Below, piece by piece: positions 60,917 through 64,000 of a stretch of 64,000 bases of DNA. The notes beneath the pieces are model-generated. The model did not search any database. It saw only the letters and a list, made by a program, of their open reading frames with translations, and was not told the origin of the DNA. Each line of letters opens with the position of its first letter. Position 1 is the first letter of the stretch. The DNA is from M55B118 sp964501715. Its GTDB lineage: Bacteria; Bacillota_I; Bacilli_A; Izemoplasmatales; Izemoplasmataceae. The stretch spans positions 1 through 64,000 of the forward strand of contig CAZCTR010000004.1 in assembly GCA_964501715.1 (NCBI GenBank), written 5' to 3'. Position numbers and translations under genes: made by a program.

Positions 60917-62273
60917 ATTGGAGTTCGCCAAGCGCGCTCATCGCCGCGCGTTTTCCAAACACAAGCGCATCCGTGATCGCACAGCTTCCGAGCCGTGAGG
61001 CGCCATGGACGCCACCCGTGCATTCGCCCGCCGCATAAAGGCCTTCAATGGGCGTGTGTGACTTGTCGAGCACCCGGGCGCGATCATCGATGCGCAGGCC
61101 GCCCATCGTATAGTGGATTTTCGGCCACACCTCCATCGCATAAAACGGAGGCGTATCAATCGGGGCGCCGTTATCGAGGGGCTTGCCGAAACGTTCGTCC
61201 TTGCCGGTGGTGAAGGATTTGTTGAAGTCTTTGATGGTGTGCTTTAGCGCCTCGGGGTCCATATGCTTGTCCACTGCGAGCGCATGAAGGGAGTCATGTG
61301 TTGTGACAGAGCCGTTCTTCAAGGCTTTCGAGATATCGATCCCGGTATTACGTACGGCCTTCTCGTCGGCGATCGCGATTGCCGGCTTCCTCAGAGCCAA
61401 CACGGCATCCGCGACGCGTTTCCTGTCGGCGAGCTCATCGACGAAGCGTTCACACGTGTCGGGGTTGACCAAAATGCCTTTCGGCAAAGCGATGTAGTCC
61501 CCGAACTTTGGCGCATGACCGAACCCTTTCTCCTTTGGACTTGTCCACGGCGCAATCTGGACCTCGCTCAGGTCCACGGTGTCGGCGCCGATTGACTGGG
61601 CGCTTTTGAGCATCTCCGCGGTCGCGCCTTTCACATTGGTCGTGTCGAGGGTGCTGTATCTCTTGTCTATGGTGTTGAGGAAGCCCTGGTCCGCTCCGAA
61701 ACCGCCACTTGCGACGATCACCCCGTGGCGTGCGTGAACGGTGTGGACGGTGTCCTCAGGGCTTCTGAAGCGCACGCCCTTGACACGGCCTTCAAGGAAG
61801 AGGAAATCCTCCACCTTCGAGCCTTTGTGAAGATCGCCACCGAGGTCCCTATAAGCTGCTTCAGCCTTTTTGACAAGCGTGCTTCCGCTCACCGGTACCG
61901 GCGTGTAGCACCGTTTCACAGAATGGCCGCCGAACTGGATGACGGCTCCGTCATAAGGCACGCCGATCGACCTGGTCCATTCGAACGCTTCCTTCGAGCC
62001 TTTGACGACTTCGTCGACAAGGGATTCGTTGTTCCTGTGAAGGCCCGCCTCGAGCATATCCGCCTTCATTCTATCAAACGAGTCCTCGATGCCATCGCGC
62101 CTTTGCCAATCGGTGCCGTATGCGGCGATGCCCCCATCGCTTATGCGGGTGTTGCCGCCAGCCACCTTGCGTTTTTCGAGTATAATGGTGTCATAGCCCG
62201 ATTCCAAAGCGTATACCCCGGCCCGAAGACCCGCGGCGCCGCTTCCGATAATAATCAGATCATATGTTTTCAT
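60915..62273 (-). CDS. Fumarate-reductase-like FAD flavoprotein (soluble)
   Basis: A 452-residue flavoprotein of the flavocytochrome c/FrdA-like group (fumarate, urocanate and ketosteroid enzymes). The FAD fold is LIIIGSGAAGLRAGVYALE, and the family marker is GGNTRISDGG. Active-site-like blocks are KIHYTMGGLRIDD with the His, and GECTGGVHGASRLGSCAITD with the Arg. There is no heme domain, FMN-binding domain or signal peptide, so it acts in the cytoplasm and would need a separate donor. The substrate is unproven. GAGGTGAAAGC precedes the ATG. It is monocistronic and divergent from sufC. Confidence 0.85.
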   Translation of the reverse strand: MKTYDLIIIGSGAAGLRAGVYALESGYDTIILEKRKVAGGNTRISDGGIAAYGTDWQRRDGIEDSFDRMKADMLEAGLHRNNESLVDEVVKGSKEAFEWTRSIGVPYDGAVIQFGGHSVKRCYTPVPVSGSTLVKKAEAAYRDLGGDLHKGSKVEDFLFLEGRVKGVRFRSPEDTVHTVHARHGVIVASGGFGADQGFLNTIDKRYSTLDTTNVKGATAEMLKSAQSIGADTVDLSEVQIAPWTSPKEKGFGHAPKFGDYIALPKGILVNPDTCERFVDELADRKRVADAVLALRKPAIAIADEKAVRNTGIDISKALKNGSVTTHDSLHALAVDKHMDPEALKHTIKDFNKSFTTGKDERFGKPLDNGAPIDTPPFYAMEVWPKIHYTMGGLRIDDRARVLDKSHTPIEGLYAAGECTGGVHGASRLGSCAITDALVFGKRAAMSALGELQ

Positions 62274-62398
62274 GCTTTCACCTCTCTTTCATGTTATCAT
62301 GGATGAGGGGAAAAACTAAGGGAATAAAATAATCATATCATTAGCAAATTGACCGCAAATATTTTAAAATAATCTATGAGTCTAAAGGAGGTAATCTT

Positions 62399-63226
62399 AT
62401 GGCAACATTAGAGATCAGGAATCTACACGCGAGTGTGAACGATATAGATATCCTTAGGGGCATCAATCTCACCATCAACGGGGGCGAGACCCATGCAATC
62501 ATGGGCCCCAACGGCACAGGGAAGTCTACGTTGGCGAGCGTGATCATGGGGCATCCACGTTATACCGTCACAAAAGGGTCCATCACGCTTGATGGCGAGG
62601 ACGTGCTCGCGATGAGCACGGACGAAAGAGCCCGTGCGGGGCTTTTTTTGGGTATGCAGGCACCGGCTGAAGTGCCGGGTGTCACCAACAGCGATTTCAT
62701 CAAGACCGCGATCAATGCGAGACGTGAGGAAGGAAGCGTGCCGCTTTTCAAATTCATCAAGGATTATGACAAGGCGGTCGAAGCCCTCAAGATGCGTGAG
62801 GACCTCCCGCACCGGTTTTTGAACGACGGATTCTCGGGCGGAGAGAAGAAACGCAATGAGATCCTGCAGATGAGGATGCTCAAACCAAGCATCGCCATAC
62901 TCGATGAGATCGACAGCGGACTCGATATCGATGCGCTCAAGATCGTCGGTGAGAACGTGACCGACATGAAAAGCCCGGATCTGGGCATGCTTTTGATCAC
63001 ACACTACCAAAGGCTCCTCGATTATATCAGCGCCGACACCGTTCATGTCATGATGCAGGGAAGACTGGTCAAAAGCGGCGGCGAGGACCTCATGAAAGCC
63101 ATCGACCAGGACGGCTATGACTGGATCAAAGAGGAACTCGGCATCGAGGACGAACGCGTGGTCCCCGAAGAAGAGGAAGAGCCTGTCCTGCTCGAATCAT
63201 GCGCGACCAAAGAGGCCACCAAGTAA
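62399..63226 (+). CDS. sufC: Fe-S cluster assembly ATPase SufC
   Basis: ATPase of the SUF iron-sulfur assembly complex, acting with SufB and SufD. The 275-residue protein has Walker A GPNGTGKST, the SufC block FLGMQAPAEVPGVTN, signature FSGGEKKRNEIL, Walker B AILDEIDSGLDIDALK and ITHYQRLLDYI. About 25 extra residues at the C terminus are Glu-rich and end with a Cys-containing tail. AAAGGAGG precedes the ATG. A possible promoter is TTAGCA, 18 bases, TAAAAT at 62341-62370. sufD starts 1 base after the stop. Confidence 0.97.
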   Translation: MATLEIRNLHASVNDIDILRGINLTINGGETHAIMGPNGTGKSTLASVIMGHPRYTVTKGSITLDGEDVLAMSTDERARAGLFLGMQAPAEVPGVTNSDFIKTAINARREEGSVPLFKFIKDYDKAVEALKMREDLPHRFLNDGFSGGEKKRNEILQMRMLKPSIAILDEIDSGLDIDALKIVGENVTDMKSPDLGMLLITHYQRLLDYISADTVHVMMQGRLVKSGGEDLMKAIDQDGYDWIKEELGIEDERVVPEEEEEPVLLESCATKEATK

Positions 63227-63227
63227 C

Positions 63228-64000
63228 ATGGTCTCAAAACGAGAAACCCTTCAAGGCATCCTTCCCGAATCCCTGCATACGCTTGCGGACAAAAGCGAAC
63301 ATGTGATGGTCTTCAAGGACGGAAAGCTATATGGAGACCTTCCAAAGATCAAAGGGCTCACCATAGAACAATCGGCTGCTGAAACCCTTGACGACAAAGC
63401 CATCAAAGAGAACTTCAAGAAAATAAACACCTTCACAGAAGAGAACATATCGGGCGACACGGACACGTTGAAGATCCATGTCGACCGGGGCGTCACAATC
63501 GATACCCCCATCCATGTCTTTTTCATAAACGAGGGAAAAGACAGCGCTCAAAGGCTCAACATCATCGTCGAAGAGGGCTCGTCTTTGTCATTCGTCGAAT
63601 ATATAGAGAACACGGAAGCGGCCGGCATCAATTTCATGTCGAACGCCCGTGTCAAGCGTGGCGGTTCACTCAAATACACCGCCATCGCGAACAGTGTCAA
63701 AGACACCGTGGCCGGCATAAGCCGCAACGGCTGGGTCGATGCCTTGGGCATTCTCACCTACACCCTCGCGCAGTTCGGCGACGGCAAGACCGCCCATGAC
63801 ACCACGGTCCATCTCAAAGGCGAGGGCGCACAAGCCACAGCCGATGTCATCGCCCTCACTAGCGGCGTGCAGGAGACCGTCGTGAAAACCCTGATCGATC
63901 ATCAGGCGCGACGCAGTGAAGGCCATATAAACCATTACGGTGTCGCCGCGGACGAAAGTTTCCTCGTGTTCGAGGGCACCGGCAAGATCGGTAAAGGACA
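63228..64000 (+). CDS. sufD: Fe-S cluster assembly protein SufD, 3' end outside window
   Basis: SufB/SufD-family scaffold subunit. About 257 residues are visible before the right edge. The sequence shows the beta-helix pattern of the family: TLKIHVDRGVTIDTPIHVFFI, identifiable by VDRGVTIDTPIHV, then LNIIVEEGSSLSFVEY, and VVKTLIDHQARRSEGHINHYG near the edge. Order sufC-sufD is the usual start of Gram-positive suf operons (sufCDSUB). SufD rather than SufB is favoured by position and the N-terminal ETLQGILPESL region. Confidence 0.9.
   Translation, partial: MVSKRETLQGILPESLHTLADKSEHVMVFKDGKLYGDLPKIKGLTIEQSAAETLDDKAIKENFKKINTFTEENISGDTDTLKIHVDRGVTIDTPIHVFFINEGKDSAQRLNIIVEEGSSLSFVEYIENTEAAGINFMSNARVKRGGSLKYTAIANSVKDTVAGISRNGWVDALGILTYTLAQFGDGKTAHDTTVHLKGEGAQATADVIALTSGVQETVVKTLIDHQARRSEGHINHYGVAADESFLVFEGTGKIGKG

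Overview
The window looks like a chromosomal stretch of a fermentative, anaerobic Gram-positive-type bacterium (Bacillota or a wall-less or near-wall-less relative such as Izemoplasmatales; the exact lineage is an inference, no rRNA is present). Supporting signs are a NifJ-type pyruvate:ferredoxin oxidoreductase, an NfnAB electron-bifurcating pair, lipoproteins with Gram-positive lipoboxes, YhaM, WalJ/YycJ, a CTC-type bL25, PadR plus HAAS-like pairs, a cre-like site and many extended -10 promoters. Base composition is roughly balanced (judged by eye). Two 100-N runs (2484-2583 and 53452-53551) show that this is a draft scaffold. I see no tRNA, rRNA, CRISPR array or insertion sequence. No gene-free stretch exceeds about 200 bases.

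Layout. 1-2.6 kb: lipoate ligase (cut by the window edge), nicotinamidase and nicotinate phosphoribosyltransferase (cut by a gap). 2.6-9.6 kb: thiol peroxidase, a membrane-bound XRE regulator, a NERD protein, HtpG with a CIRCE-like half site, a YtcJ-like amidohydrolase and a membrane protein. 9.6-11.6 kb: first MASE1/HD-GYP protein. 11.7-18.7 kb: a likely operon of PhzF-like protein, a 908-residue coiled-coil protein, cardiolipin synthase and an ABC exporter. 18.7-20.2 kb: cobalamin adenosyltransferase and a DegV protein. 20.2-24 kb: O-antigen-ligase-like protein, then PadR with a six-fold repeated membrane protein. 24-31.7 kb: second MASE1/HD-GYP protein, a YgjV-like protein and two ATPase-permease fusions in tandem. 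31.7-34.2 kb: class II photolyase divergent from an OLD-like P-loop/TOPRIM protein. 34.3-37.5 kb: five-gene operon around a double [4Fe-4S] QueG/reductive-dehalogenase-like protein. 37.5-39.8 kb: nfnAB. 39.8-42.9 kb: two DegV proteins plus MarR, PadR and HAAS-like genes.

42.9-46.3 kb is the most interesting region. It holds a Gx-transporter (EetB-like) membrane protein, an ApbE flavin transferase lipoprotein, a PplA-like lipoprotein with two FMN-binding domains, and a NusG-domain-II (EetA-like) protein. Together they look like a compact flavin-based extracellular electron transfer module. The PplA-like gene has a one-base frameshift in its signal peptide and a nearly identical internal 137-bp duplication.

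46.6-64 kb: YigZ; cca, pullulanase and yhaM; bL25; a large foldase-like lipoprotein (cut by a gap); WalJ and a choline-kinase-like protein; PFOR; MgtC; a fumarate-reductase-like flavoprotein; sufC and the start of sufD. Metabolically, pullulanase feeds sugars to glycolysis, PFOR makes reduced ferredoxin, NfnAB balances ferredoxin/NADH/NADPH, and the flavinylated module could discharge electrons outside the cell. The last step is inference.
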